Source: Phallus indusiatus
Taxonomy: Eukaryota; Basidiomycota; Agaricomycetes; Phallales; Phallaceae
Direction of reading: 5' to 3'
Assembly: GCA_027605045.1 (NCBI GenBank)
Contig: JAQFWX010000016.1
Location: forward strand, 898,551 to 962,550
DNA: 64,000 bases
Each line of letters begins with the position of its first letter. Positions within the stretch are counted from its first letter, which is position 1. Below are positions 34,302-46,205 of this stretch, one piece after another. Made by a program: the position numbers and the translations under genes. Under the pieces are notes generated by a model. That model was not told the origin of the DNA. It saw only the letters and a list, made by a program, of their open reading frames with translations, and made no database searches.

Positions 34302-36031
34302 TCATATCAAAATAACGTGATCTTGATTGGGAGTAGAGTTGGTGTCATCCGCAGAGGGTAAGCTGTCGTCAAGATCGCTGGCACTCTGTTCTTCTCCCAT
34401 ATCTTCAATTTCCCGGCTGACACCCATTTCCACGAGAACGGACTGTTGTACATATTGCAACACGTTCTGAAACTGAATTGTCGGTAATGTCACATTCATA
34501 GCTTCTATCGCCACTGAATTTTGTCGACGGAGGTCCAACGTAAAGCTGGCTATAAGAAGGCTGGATGCACTTTTTGAAAACGAGAAAGTTTGACTTCTGT
34601 CACGGGACGAAAATTTAACAAAATAACTTCTTACGTTTGTTGGACGACAGCCAGAGCGTTTATCGCTAGGTCCTGACGTATTGATCGTGAGCCTTGTCCG
34701 CTAAATTCATAGATGTACCCACATTTGTCAAACTCGGAATCTGAAACCAGTGAAAACTCCATATTAGACACCAAAAAAATCCGAATACTTGTCCATGGAC
34801 CTACTATAGAAAGGATTGTAAAAGTGATGGTGATAAAGATCACAAAGCTGGAAGAAAATCAACGATCGAGAACAGAAGGCTTTCGGATTGAGGGCGCACA
34901 AGAACCGTGAAACAACTAAAAAATGCTCATAAGAGGTATTTTTCAGCGGATTTTTCAAATATTTACTTACTTTGTTTTAGCAATATGGAAACAAGATCAT
35001 TAGTACCTTGAATGCCAACCTCTCGCTTTAGCCTCCACGTGCTCCAAATCTTCCACATGCATACAATAAAGACGATAAAATCGATCAAAACGTTCAAAAT
35101 ATTCGTCAGCAAGTCAATCAAGGCATTCTGAGCTAATGCATCACCACAATGACCAATGAATTAAATACGCTTGACCCAATGTTTAATCGACGTACAGGTG
35201 AAGCTAGAGACATACAGCTGAATGAGTGCGAATTAAACTCGGAGAAATTTAGTTTACCTCGTAATGCATCCGCTAAATGCTACTCTACCTAAATCAGGCG
35301 TAGGAAAGTTTTCTCCCGTTGTAGCTGCAAACGCTTACTATATATAGTCAAAGCCAATACACAGAAGAACAAAACCCCTATGGCACAGATGACGATCTTA
35401 TTTCCTTCGCACAACGAATAGGCCCGAGCGATCAGAAGCCCTTAAAATAATTTGGCAAGTTCGTTCGCGATATATGATGCACTTGTCTTACCTTGAACAC
35501 CGATAAATACGAAAAGGGATAAGGCATTTCCTGTATCAGTGAGAATGTTGCACAAACTTCAACTTTTTTTCAATAATTGTTAGCTATCAATTTTGGTGAT
35601 TCGTACCTCCCGAGCTGTAGGGAGTAAGAAACGACAAATGGGCCTTTGTAAATGGCTCACCGTTGGCAAAAGGCCCAGCCATAGATTAAGTGCTTGGAGA
35701 ATCAGATATCCGTATCTTGTTAAGATATAAAGCAAAGCTGGGAGACTAAAACGTTTGGACCATATATATTCGGTTTCTTGCGCGACCACAAGGAGGGCCG
35801 CATAAAAACAAAGCGCTGGAAATTCATTTTCAGGATTAACTAGACTGCACTTTGAGGCTGTATTGAAGGACTTGCCCAAGGAGCTGACCGCAAGTAGATT
35901 ACTAACATAACTGATATTCCGGTATTAAAGGAACATTCACGGGAGAATGAAAATAGCGCATACCTTTCATATGTTGCTTGAACGAGCTCAGAGACAATGA
36001 CTGCAGTGTCGTTCGCGTTGCTAGAGTTCAT
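34302..36031 (-). CDS. DUF6533 seven-helix membrane protein, paralogue A
   Basis: N-terminal exons resolve cleanly: 36031-35964, 35910-35876, 35815-35661, an 8-nt microexon 35614-35607, 35556-35492, 35440-35339. They encode MNSSNANDTAVIVSELVQAT, then YVSNLLAVSSL, the DUF6533 signature AQETEYIWSKRFSLPALLYI, CNILTDTGNALSLFVFIGVQ and GLLIARAYSLCEGNKIVICA. Later helices continue to about 34640. The last exon carries the cytosolic tail FTLDLRRQNSVAIEAMN to ...QDHVILI, rich in acidic residues. The second intron (35875-35816) begins with GC instead of GT; the same intron in paralogues B and C begins with GT. Exons between 35339 and 34560 were not resolved. Function is inferred only from topology: a receptor-like membrane protein. 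Confidence 0.72.
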
Positions 36032-38189
36032 TTATAGGATGAAAGAAAGATTGAATGTAAGTGTTTTGAAGATTTTCGTATGAGATGACTGCATTAAATA
36101 CTTTCAAACCAAAATAACCTCCCAGCGCTGCATTGCTTTACCGCAGACATTTACCACCCCTTACACCTGCCAGCCTTGAACTGCAAAAAATCAAAGAAGA
36201 CGATTTGTATCAATGATATTGTAGAAGGAACGAATGTTAAGAGCTCCCGTTATCATTTTACTCCGATCTTCTTGATCAGCTGTGAGAACGTTGAAGTTGC
36301 AACATAATGCTGAAAACAGCATGAAATTTGACATGTCTGAGAATTCTTGGGAAAAAGCAAAGTGGCTCGAAAAAACATGCTGTTGATTAACACTGTCATG
36401 AGCCGTGGTCCGTGAACGAAAAAATAATTGACTTTCAGCTCTCACTATCTTTACAGTCCAGAAACTCTGAAGGGCTTGATATTCTGTTCGCAGTTCAGTG
36501 CGCATGTGGCGTTGAAAGACTATTCACTGATGATTGGCTTGTGAAAGGGGTTAAATTTCAAATCTCGGTGCACGTGGTCCCCGATTTGGAAATGCAACGT
36601 ATTTATTTTCGTGACATCTGTCGATGCGTGTCAGTAATCGATCTGATACAATATTGACAAGTCCCTCATCAGAGCACGTACTACACAAATAACTGATTTT
36701 GTATGACCATCAAACCCCGAGGGAGGGACTTATTGAAGTGTAAAAATCTCGAAGGTACACAGAGAAAAATCATGGTCTTGAACAAACATATTTCGTTTAC
36801 TTCATTGCAAGAGTAGTAAAATTAATCATGGTGCAAGTGTTGTGGAAGCGTGATTGGCTGAACACGTTTTGAGATTGGCTCTGCCATCAGGGGTAATTTG
36901 ACCCAAAGATTCAAGAACATCAACTGCAGTCTGGTTGTGAGTTCAACATTTTTTGATACATGATGTTGACAACGATACCAAAAATGAATCGTGCAATAGA
37001 ATGCCTTTCCCTTGAGACTGAAACCAAAATAAAAAAGAGATGCGTTCATTCTTCCAATCCTAACCTTTATCCAAAGACTCTCACCTTTAGTTCCTGTTTA
37101 TAACCATTGTGTTAGAGGCCGCTTGAATTCTCTCGGCTTTGAAGTACGACAATTCAAACGGAGCTCATTGAAGTTATAATTGCTCCCTGGATCCGAAATG
37201 TTTTTAGCAAGAAAAACACGCGTTTGAGAAAAGATTGCCTTCATCTTCGTACACTCTGACTAAGTCGATCAGCTTATCTTGGAATCTTTTTGGAATTATA
37301 AAATTGAGACTCAACATATCAATAACACACAGAGGTAAACGTTATGTCTTTCACGTACGGCAACTCGAGAATCTCGACAGCATCAGCACAGTTTTTTTTT
37401 TTTTTCGATAGGCCAATTCGTGATTTCATACCTGGGGTCAAACATATTTCGGTAACAGTTATTGAAACCGGCACAGAAACCCTGAATGTCGAGCTCTTTC
37501 GTATTTCGTTCCATATACGACGCTTGGCTCGTCCCTGCTTCAGTGCAATTGGTACAACGGCAACAGGAAAGTGAACAATTACTGGTACCGCTGGCCCGCT
37601 GACTGGTCGAATCCGGGAACTTTTTTCACTAGGGCGTCTGTTGGAATTTGCAGTCTCGCGCGTCAACCGACCCACAACAGTCCACGTCAGTCTCATGACT
37701 CATCCGGCGACGAACTATATCTTCTAATTTATATACATACATCGTACGTATAGTGAGCACATGAACTAAAATTTGAATCAATACTAAGTGGCACATGAAA
37801 GGAAATTATGCGCGTTAGTAGGTAGAGCCAGGTCACATGCTCAGTAGAGCCGGAGCCAGCCCTTGACATGCAACAGGATGTCGACGTTACATCGAACGAG
37901 CCTGGGAGCATCCCGAGTCTCCGCTGCCACAGTACACCCGATTTTTTTTGTGAATTCACACAAAAAATCTTCCGTTCCCTGTATACGGTAAATAATGCAA
38001 CAATGATATCTTGAAATCTCACTCACATCCTTTTTTTAAAAAGAAACTGATACACGCGCCTCGAGAGCGAACAGGGAAGAGGGGAACCAAATGGTGATTT
38101 GTGTGATGAGAAAGACAGTGTAGAATAAGAACGTAAGGTAGTTGGGTCGAATAAAGTAGTTTTAAATGCTTATTGTGAGACCCAGGGAA
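36032..38189. other. Gene-poor segment
   Basis: No gene recognised. About 37930-38030 shows patchy similarity to 23470-23570 (CTGTATACGGTAAATAATGC against CTGTATATGGTAATAATGC), probably another scrap of duplicated DUF6533-flank DNA. Minus-strand frames at 36191-36505 and 37319-37696 have no recognisable domain. Confidence 0.4.
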
Positions 38190-39010
38190 AGGCTGCAATA
38201 CAATCCCTCAACCACTCAAAACACCATCTTTCTAACCATTCAGTCAGGGAGATCGCTCTGAGAATTGGCGTTAACGTTGGTAGTGTTCATAAAATTGGGG
38301 AACTCCATAGACCGGACCGAAAAAAACTTCGTGGTGGTCGTCAGAAGTTGCTTTCCCCGAATGATTCGAGGCTCTGCATATGATATCACCTCTGGAAAGG
38401 CGGACACTGCTGTTCAGCTTCAGCAAATTCTCCAGGAGCGGTGTGATCTAGTAGTAGACGTACCGACAGTCAGACGATGCCTAAAAATTCAGGGTTTAAA
38501 ATCGGTCGTTAAGATTAAACGAGCATTCCTGTCTCAAAGGCATAAGAGGCTCGACTTTGCTGTTGCTCACCAACACTGGACAATAGAGGACTGGAAACGC
38601 ATTGTGTGGTCAAATATGTTTTTTTGAAGACTAATTTTGGACTTGTTATTTTGTAAAAAAAATGAAGGAATCTCAAGAGAAGAATATGGTCAAAATTTTA
38701 AAAAAAATGCCGGTCTGGTTGATAATTACGGCCCTAAGATAAATTTTTTTTTTGAATTGATTATAAACATTCTAAACTTCGGTTTTCTAAAGTGAGATCT
38801 TTAACTTATTTCGATTTTTCCGACAGACGACGGGTTTATATACAAATTGTAGGTCGGTGTCTGAGCGAAAAGCGGAACGCCGGTTATATGAAATGTAAAG
38901 AAAACAAGGGGGTAATATGGGGGCCAGTCTTAAATCGAGATAACATACATAACACTACAATAGAAGAAATCAGGGAGTTTTTAGTGGGTATCTCAAGAAA
39001 AATCCCACCA
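38190..39010 (+). pseudogene. Tc1/mariner-type transposase, broken
   Basis: The frame before 38370 encodes a helix-turn-helix region (REIALRIGVNVGSVHKIG, then RGGRQKLLSPND). After a frame change near 38378 the frame DITSGKADTAVQLQQILQER...FLSQRHKRLDFAVAHQHW continues to EDWKRIVWS, where an active protein would have the first catalytic Asp of the DDE triad in WSDE; here the sequence breaks off into poly-A/T-rich DNA. Between 38800 and 38940 short pieces (LSEKRNAGYMKC, GVIWGP) match the part of the catalytic core after the first Asp. The catalytic triad is not intact, so the element is dead. Terminal repeats were not found. Confidence 0.75.
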
Positions 39011-39230
39011 TGAGGAGTCCCACACTCCCTCAAAACGAGGGGTGCGTAATGCATTTTCTCCCAGTGGCATCCAAAACCCGTCTCGGTTTAACATTATCGG
39101 TATATTAACCTCACTACAAATATCCTAGCGATATTTACATAGCTATCTACGAATGATGGACCATGTCCAAAAACTTCAAAGACAAGAGCTCCACAAAAAA
39201 AAAAAAAAGAAAACAAGGGGGTGGTGGTGG

Positions 39231-39292
39231 TGGTTTAGCGGTTCACTGGGGGCGCCTCTGATTATGTCAGGGGTGCCCTTCATTCGATCTTG
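39231..39292 (+). repeat. Possible tRNA-derived SINE head
   Basis: TGGTTTAGCGGTTC resembles an A box and CATTCGATCTT a B box, with GGGGCGCC and GGGGTGCCC between them, after an A-rich run. Incomplete as a tRNA. Similar in design to 29487-29534. Confidence 0.3.
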
Positions 39293-39389
39293 AAGCTGAC
39301 ATGATCTGAGGAATGGAGAGTCAAGAGCTTTTACGGAATAAAATCGCGATCAAAATGTAGGAACAGTCCGGCAGAAAATGTGAAGAAAA

Positions 39390-39570
39390 GTGAGGGATCG
39401 AGCCAAACCTAAGTCTAGGCAATTTATCCTTTTGTAATTCCCACCCGGAGCACTGCGGTAAATGTGCATATACCTTGTCTCCAACTAGTCTGGCTGTGCT
39501 ACACAGCTCGAAGTAATACTACGCCCGTGGTGCCAATTATGCTTATTCTCTTCGTAAGTCGTTCTCGTGA
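39390..39570 (+). repeat. Dispersed repeat, copy 2
   Basis: Similar to the reverse complement of 21000-21180. Located 350 nt upstream of the second terpene synthase. Its frame contains a stop where copy 1 reads SKYYC. Confidence 0.5.
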
Positions 39571-39922
39571 GTCTCTCAAGCTGTGAACGATAACTAATAA
39601 TATCCTATTATCTAGTAAATTGGAGCGATTCACAGAGAAGTACAATGTCCGCTCAGAAGTGTGTTTTGACAATTTCAATCAAACGTAAACTCTGATTACT
39701 ATCGAAAAGACAAGACTTGAGAAAATTTGGTACTGGTAAGCAGTCTCGATATGAAGCAAAAAAAGCGATATGTTCTCTATAGTTGCGCCGCACGACACTT
39801 AGTCATGGCACCGAAAGACGTATTTAAACCACCTGTCCATCGTGTATTTTGAAAACACAACAAACCAGTAAGTTCCTTAAAACTCAAGTCTGGAATAAAT
39901 CCCCCCTCCTCCATAATCACAA

Positions 39923-41192
39923 ATGGCAGAGAGAACTTCGAAGCCCGTTGATTTTCATTCCTCCTCCTCTGTTGGCCTCTTTCAAGATGACTACCAACCA
40001 GGTATGCCGCACATCATCAACATTTTAGACTTGCTTGAGCTGATTCCCATCCCCACGTACCGCATTCAAGAACAAGTTGTCTCCATATTGAACACATTCC
40101 TAACAGATATGAATTTTGTTCCCATGGGTATCAACTCTACGAACAAAGCTGTTGAAGACTACATGGAGAATCTAATGTATGAGCGCGGAATACAGTGCCA
40201 AAAATTAAAAAGCATCATTCACGTAGCGGCTTCTCTCGTTGAAGTAAGCCAAAATTCACTGTCATCAATGCTTTCCTGACTCTTGTCAATATAAAACAGC
40301 TGGGATATAATAAATGCAATATAGACGAGAAGAAACATATCGCATTGTTCAACTGGTAAGATAATTTATTAGTTGTATGTGGCAAAGGATGTTAACATTA
40401 TTGTTCGGTTATGAAAAAATCTAGGCTCGCTATCTATATAGACGGCGACATTTCCAGAGACCCGACCCCTTATCGCGAGTTTAACTCACGAATATTCAAA
40501 CGTCAACCCCAATTAGATCCTGTTCTCAACGTATTCGTCGAAGTACTAAATCGCATGTCGGAATTCTATGATCCTGCAGCGGTCGATTTTATTCTCAATT
40601 CAACCTCCAATTTCCTCACTGGAAATTGTATTGAACAAGAATTGCCCAAAATTTCACTAAAACATGATATCGAGCGTTTCCCGTGGTTTATACGCGATTT
40701 AACCGGTATTTCTCTCCCCTATGCTTTGTTTGCATTCGTCAAGAGTGGGAATTACGACATAGTGAAAGTCGTCCAAGCTTTCCCTGACATGAACTACTGG
40801 ATTTCCCTCACCAACGATCTGTTATCGTAAGCTCAAAAATGTAACTCAATTGATCTGAATTGACGTACGACGATTACAGGTTTCATAAAGAAGAGGCCGC
40901 GGGCGAAAAGGGAACATACATTCATATTCGTGCCCAGAATGACAACAAGTCACCATACGAAATTTGTTTAGAAATTGTGGCTGAGCTGAAACAAGCAAGA
41001 AAGAATATTCACGCTATCCTAGCGGATCAGCCTACTGCACTAGAGGCATGGAAGAACTGGGAAACGGGATATGTGTACGTTGTTTATATCTCCTTCTTTC
41101 CCATTGAGAGTCTTCATGCCTTTCACATTAGCCAATGGCACATCATTCAAAACCAACGGTATCACTTGGAGGATATCGGCTTCATATTATAA
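39923..41192 (+). CDS. Trichodiene-synthase-like sesquiterpene synthase, copy 2 (open)
   Basis: Class I terpene synthases of this type ionise farnesyl diphosphate with Mg2+ to make a cyclic sesquiterpene; the product cannot be read from sequence. Five exons (39923-40243, 40300-40355, 40425-40826, 40880-41074, 41132-41192) join in frame to 344 residues, slightly shorter than trichodiene synthase. The second metal site is canonical: NDLLSFHKE at residues 256-264. The first Asp-rich site is unusual, IDGDISRD at 131-138, instead of a plain DDXXD. RFPWFIRDLTGISLPYALF and the C-terminal Arg334-Tyr335 pair (NQRYHLED) fit the family. A TATTTAAACC box lies about 90 nt upstream. The first 100 nt of upstream DNA and about 185 nt after the stop are shared with copy 1. 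It converges on DUF6533 paralogue B. The reaction may differ from trichodiene formation. Confidence 0.8.
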
Positions 41193-41377
41193 ATGAAAAC
41201 TTTGCATATCATATATTACTACTAGAGGCGTTTCGCACGCCAAAACTCTTGCGTGTACTCAGACTTTTCTTGGTGTAGCTTTGAATATTAACAAGTTCGG
41301 TGAACATAATTGTCGAAGAATCGAAATCTGGACGAAAAATATCACCCAAAACTAAAATTTCATGGTTAAGATAACTT
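41193..41377. repeat. Duplicated 3' flank with acetyltransferase tail
   Basis: This matches 25403-25592, downstream of terpene synthase copy 1. Bases 41352-41377 on the minus strand are the last codons and stop of the GNAT gene (ending LTMKF), without the rest of that gene. Similarity stops right after. Confidence 0.8.
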
Positions 41378-41440
41378 GTGAATATATTTCGCCCAAGGGA
41401 CAACATGGGTTGAAGAACACGTACTGTAGCCCCCAGGAGA

Positions 41441-43137
41441 TCAAACGTCATCTATAGACCCCGACGAATCATCATGATCGTAGTCCCCAGTTTCTTCTTC
41501 CATTTCTCTCTCATCAGGGGTGGCCATCTCCACAATGATAGACTGGTGCACGCGTTGGAGAACATTCGAAAGTTGGAGCGGTGGTAACGATAATTGACTA
41601 GCTTCGATTTTAGCGGAATTAAGACGACGAAGGTCGAGAGTAAAGTCAGCCAATATAGTTGCTGACAGACTTGTGCTATGTTATTGACTTATATGGGAGA
41701 TGTCAGTTGAGACATAGGACTTACGCGTTTTGCATAAGAGTGAAACTATCTACGAGAACAACATTGGAGGTCTGATCAGGTTTTAGTTAGCGGACACGAT
41801 GCACGAGGACAAATCAACCACATACAGCTGCGAACTGTGGAAATGAATGTTCAAGTTTGTTTCCGATACTTCATATGACTAAATACTTACGCATACAAGG
41901 GGTACAAGAGCAGCAGTAATAGTGATAGCAAAGCTGGTAGACCCATCAGTTGTGAAATCATCAATACGCATATTGAGTGCTTACCAACAACGTAATATAC
42001 CTGTCGGTCACGGTTGCTGAAGATTCAATAATCCTTCAAGTTTAAAACCTATGCAAGACTTACTCTGCGTGAGAAGCACAGAAATGAGGTTCCTTCCACT
42101 ACTTCGAATTCCATTGTTGCGTTTCAGTCTCCACGTACCCCAGACCTTCCACATACAAATGCCAAATATGATCAAATCCGTGACAAGGGCAATGATATTA
42201 CTGATAATTTCACCTAAACAAACACGGCAATGAGACTAGAACTCAGAAATAAGAATGCGTCATACTAATGACAGAACTAATACTTGAGCTTTAAGAATGA
42301 AATTCATTAATGCATATAAGAGCCTGAAAATTCCGCGCGATTTAGGATGTACACACCTTGGAGTACATCCGGGAAATATTACTATAGCTATTAATGAAGG
42401 GTAAGATATCGAGCTTCGTAATTATCGAATTCTCAGGCCTACCATAAACACACAAACTGAAGTAAGAAACAAAACCAAATGCTAAAGTTGAAAAGAGGAT
42501 TTTGTTGCCTCCGCATATTGAATATGCTCGAATGGTCAATAAGCCTAAGGCAGTTATTAGAATATATGTATAAACTCAAGAAAAACTGGATTATGGAGCA
42601 CGAACCTTGAACTCCCATAGCTGGCAGAAATAATACGAAGTTTTGTACATCGGCGAGAATATTACAAGATCTTCAGATTTCTGTCATTTTACTAGAAGAT
42701 GAGTCATGTAATAAAATGGTTTACCTTCCGAGCTACGAACAGACAATGAGCCTTGTGAATACCGAGGCTATTTGCATATTAAACTCACCGGGATGAAGGT
42801 TATTGCGATGACTAGCCCCTGTTTTATCAAACTCCCGTGCCTCGCAAAAACATATAATATTGAAGGCAGACTAAAAGGTCTAGACCATATAAACTCTCTT
42901 TCTTGGGCTAATGCTGTTAGAGTAGCATAGAAAAGAAGTGCTAAAAATACGTTTGTAAGTATTTCACTTTAAGATATCGGATTACCCACCAGTCGAGCTG
43001 AAAAGAACCAAGATATATACATATCTAATCACATAATTAGATGACAGGGAATAAAACAGAACCGACACATACCCCCCGTAGATCTCTTGAATAATGTCCG
43101 CAGGCAGAGCAGCTGCAGTATTGTTTGTGCTATTCAT
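41441..43137 (-). CDS. DUF6533 seven-helix membrane protein, paralogue B
   Basis: Same architecture as paralogue A. N-terminal exons: 43137-43073, 43024-42990, 42940-42789, an 8-nt microexon 42732-42725, 42670-42606, with the next exon near 42560-42450. They encode MNSTNNTAAALPADIIQEIY, YVYILVLFSST, the signature AQEREFIWSRPFSLPSILYV, CNILADVQNFVLFLPAMGVQ and LLTIRAYSICGGNKILFST. Exon lengths equal those of paralogue C almost exactly. The last exon (to 41441) gives a cytosolic tail with FTLDLRRLNSAKIEA, RVHQSIIVEMATPDE and a very acidic end. Exons between about 42450 and 41653 were not fully resolved. It ends 249 nt after the second terpene synthase, tail to tail. Receptor-like role is inferred from topology only. 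Confidence 0.72.
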
Positions 43138-46100
43138 GTGTAGAGAAGATAAGCGATGTATCGACTGGAATGAGTGTATTACTTGCATATGAATGAGAGC
43201 CTTAAATATTGAAACTTGGGTTGTGATCAAGTCGTGTCATCATGCATGAGAGTTCGGTTCAGGTTTCACCTAAAAACAGGAACAGTGAAGCCCACTCATG
43301 AAAAGTGATGCTTCCAAGATAATTTGCATCAGGACTGGGTATGTGCATCACATCGTTATAGTGATCTCTTGCAAAACCAGCTTCATGCGATTTCACGGTT
43401 TGTTGAGCTCAGAGAACGGTTGCTATGTATGTTGGTCTGGCCCGAGATGCATGGGAAAGCACTGATCAAGGTGAGCCAAACCATCCATATGAAATAAAGC
43501 GTTGATTTACCCAATGAAAGGAGGAGAATCCCTGTAAACGGGAATGAAATGGTTTTCACGTATCAACACTTGAAAGTCCTGAACGTTCTTTATGTTTCGC
43601 TTTCAACAACTGAGTCTCTCAACAATCAATGTTGATAAGACTGAGATTTTTTCTTGAAATATGTACACAGCGTAACGATGAATCAACTTCAACAATAACT
43701 CTAAACGAGAATTCTACGTACATTGAAGATAGCCTTAACCTAATTGACCTGTTAAAATGTCACAATCCTATATTTCACTTGCCAGACTAGACTCGTATGG
43801 AGTAAACGAAAACCTTTATAATGGACTTCCTGCGGATGAAGATCAAACCCCGCTAGAATTAATATCAAAAATCCAGGGGATCAAACGCAAACATCATCAT
43901 CACTTACCGAGATGGCCCATATGCAACTCAAAACCCACCCCTTTTCCGAAAAGGCACAGCAGAAAATCCAATTGAGTACAAATCAAAAGCGACCAATCAT
44001 TCGTTTAGCACAACTTGTTTTCTGCAAAAATTTAAATTTTCCTCCACATCTCTCTAGAGAATCTCAACAACCTTTAAATTCTTGAATCTAAGTACGTCGT
44101 TTTATTGATACTCTTCCGCAAAAATACAAGTTCAGATTTCAACTAAGATTAGAGGGGTTTTTCATGCTGTGAGAGTCTACTACTCAGCTGAAGCTCGTAA
44201 TCAGAATGTGTGTCCTGACTTTGATGAGAACATAGTAAACGAGTTCGGTGTCTCAGTCGAAACGTCGCTCCAAAAGACGATTCGCGAGACGGACAAGACT
44301 AAACCGAGTAGCAACGCCAGCTTAGTAGAGGCTGATTTTTTTCACTGCTAACTGTCTTGGGAATATCGATGGACAGCGGTGTCCGCAGTGCCCATTGCGA
44401 GAGCGGCGCATAGTACCAGATAGTACGGTAATACCCGGGTCGCCGGTGTTTCTAAATTCTGACGTTCTGTTTGGACCGGCTTTTTTGAGGGCTGTGATAT
44501 CGGTGATAAAGGTTTTACGAAGCCAACTGGCACTCCACCGCTGCAGGAAACTTTATCAAAGTGAGAACGATCTGGATTCATACTGCGATGCGATTTGGAT
44601 GCGATGGAAGTCTGGTACGCGTTACAACCCACGTGACGTCACATAGCTTGCTTTGCGACCTTAACCAGTAACCAACTGGCAACCAACTGGTATCTTCAAG
44701 TACTAAGGCACAAGCGATCCCAGTTCTGGAAATAAAGCCTTGTCATATATCCGTCTTTCGGTATTTAGTACCAATAATTTCATCAAAATCTCTGAAGAAG
44801 ACAATCACTGGAAAATAGATCTCGCCTTTACGCAATTTTGTGCCATGTGGTGCAACGTCAGCGGTATGTGCCGATTTTCAGGAGGAAAGGACATGGATAT
44901 CAAGATTCACAAAACTCAGATCTCCTTAATTAGAGTTGGCGACGTAAAACGACTAGCCTTTCCCATATGGAGGATGAATGCAAATAAATAGCTTAAAGTT
45001 CACGCCACCTCCTAATTTTCGAACTTGAAACGGTCCCACCATTTGATAAAACATTTGTTACACAAATGCAAGGAAAACTACAAAATTGGAAGTCATTGAC
45101 ACGACACGCAACGATGACAGTGCCTAGACTAAACACGCAGTCCGATTCTTATACATACATAAATAAACATGAAATTTTTTTTTGCGACAGCTTAGGTATA
45201 CATAAATCACGTAAAAGAAGAACAAAAAGCAGAGCAGATGGTTTGTGGAGACAGGAGACAGGAGACAGATATAGATATAGTCTAAAAGAGAAAAGAATTT
45301 AAGCAAAGAAAGGAAAAAAGACCTTGTGATACAAAAAAAAAATAATTATGTCATGTCATTGGGGTGTGTTCATATATCTGTCGCTGGGAAAGCCGACGGA
45401 AACGAGGCGATGAATGATGGTGATGAGAATGAAGTAACAACAACGTGAACAAAACGAGGACAGTATTGGAAAAAAAAACAAGAAACGGAGATCATGAGGG
45501 TGGAGCAAAATAGGAAAGTAAAAACACAAAGGAAGGACGGAGAAGTTTGTTTATGAGGATAAGAGTTTATGCCAGGAAAGGATTGTGGGTTTTGAGCAAT
45601 GAGCGCCGTGTATCGTCCCACTGGGAGTCATTCGCCGGGTTTGACTTGGCTCGGGGGATTCGACTATAACGCTAATGCTGGATCCTGACGAAAGAAGGAA
45701 CTAGATCGCGATTTGGAGATTGAGCGACGCTACCGATGCGTAGTTGGTAGCGCGATATAGGAAATACAGCTTCAAGATAGACTTGTCATGGGATAAAATT
45801 GTTCAGAGGAAACGAGAATCTAGAAAAAAAAAAACAATCAGCTCCTGAAAAAATAAACAACAACAAAACGCAGTCATTAATGTGCGTACCTTGAAGGAAA
45901 AAAAAACAAATAAAAAAGACAAAGACAAAGAACACCCTTCAATCCCCTCGTCACCGACACCGTTCCCAAAACAAAAGCGACAGAACTAATACAAACAATC
46001 CCCTTCTGCATACATACATACAGACACGCCCCAAAGCCAGAGTCTATAATTTTCACAAGCGACACAAAAACAAGACAAGAGAAAATGAAATGAAAACTAG

Positions 46101-46205
46101 GTAAATGAATGATTGATCGTACAAGCAAAAGTAAAGCAAAGTAAAGCAAAGCAAGTGAAGTCGTGATAATGATGACGATGACGACTGAGACAGCCTCCCC
46201 GAGGT
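43138..46205. other. Intergenic region
   Basis: Boundary between the duplicated block and the long single-copy genes. Small frames at 43757-43975, 44169-44351, 44395-44646 and 44740-44991 have no domain and no partner exons. The last kilobase is the A-rich 3' side of the 46206 gene. No repeat or RNA gene recognised. Confidence 0.4.

Noticed and set aside
32497..35000. DUF6533 paralogue A as a pseudogene
   Set aside because: An apparent frame problem near 35500 disappeared when the exon was recounted; lengths then match the paralogues.
37319..37696. 125-codon minus-strand frame
   Set aside because: Basic, Ser/Arg-rich reading over a poly-T tract with no domain; likely chance.
44395..44991. 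Two plus-strand frames of 83 codons
   Set aside because: No domain, no plausible join between them.
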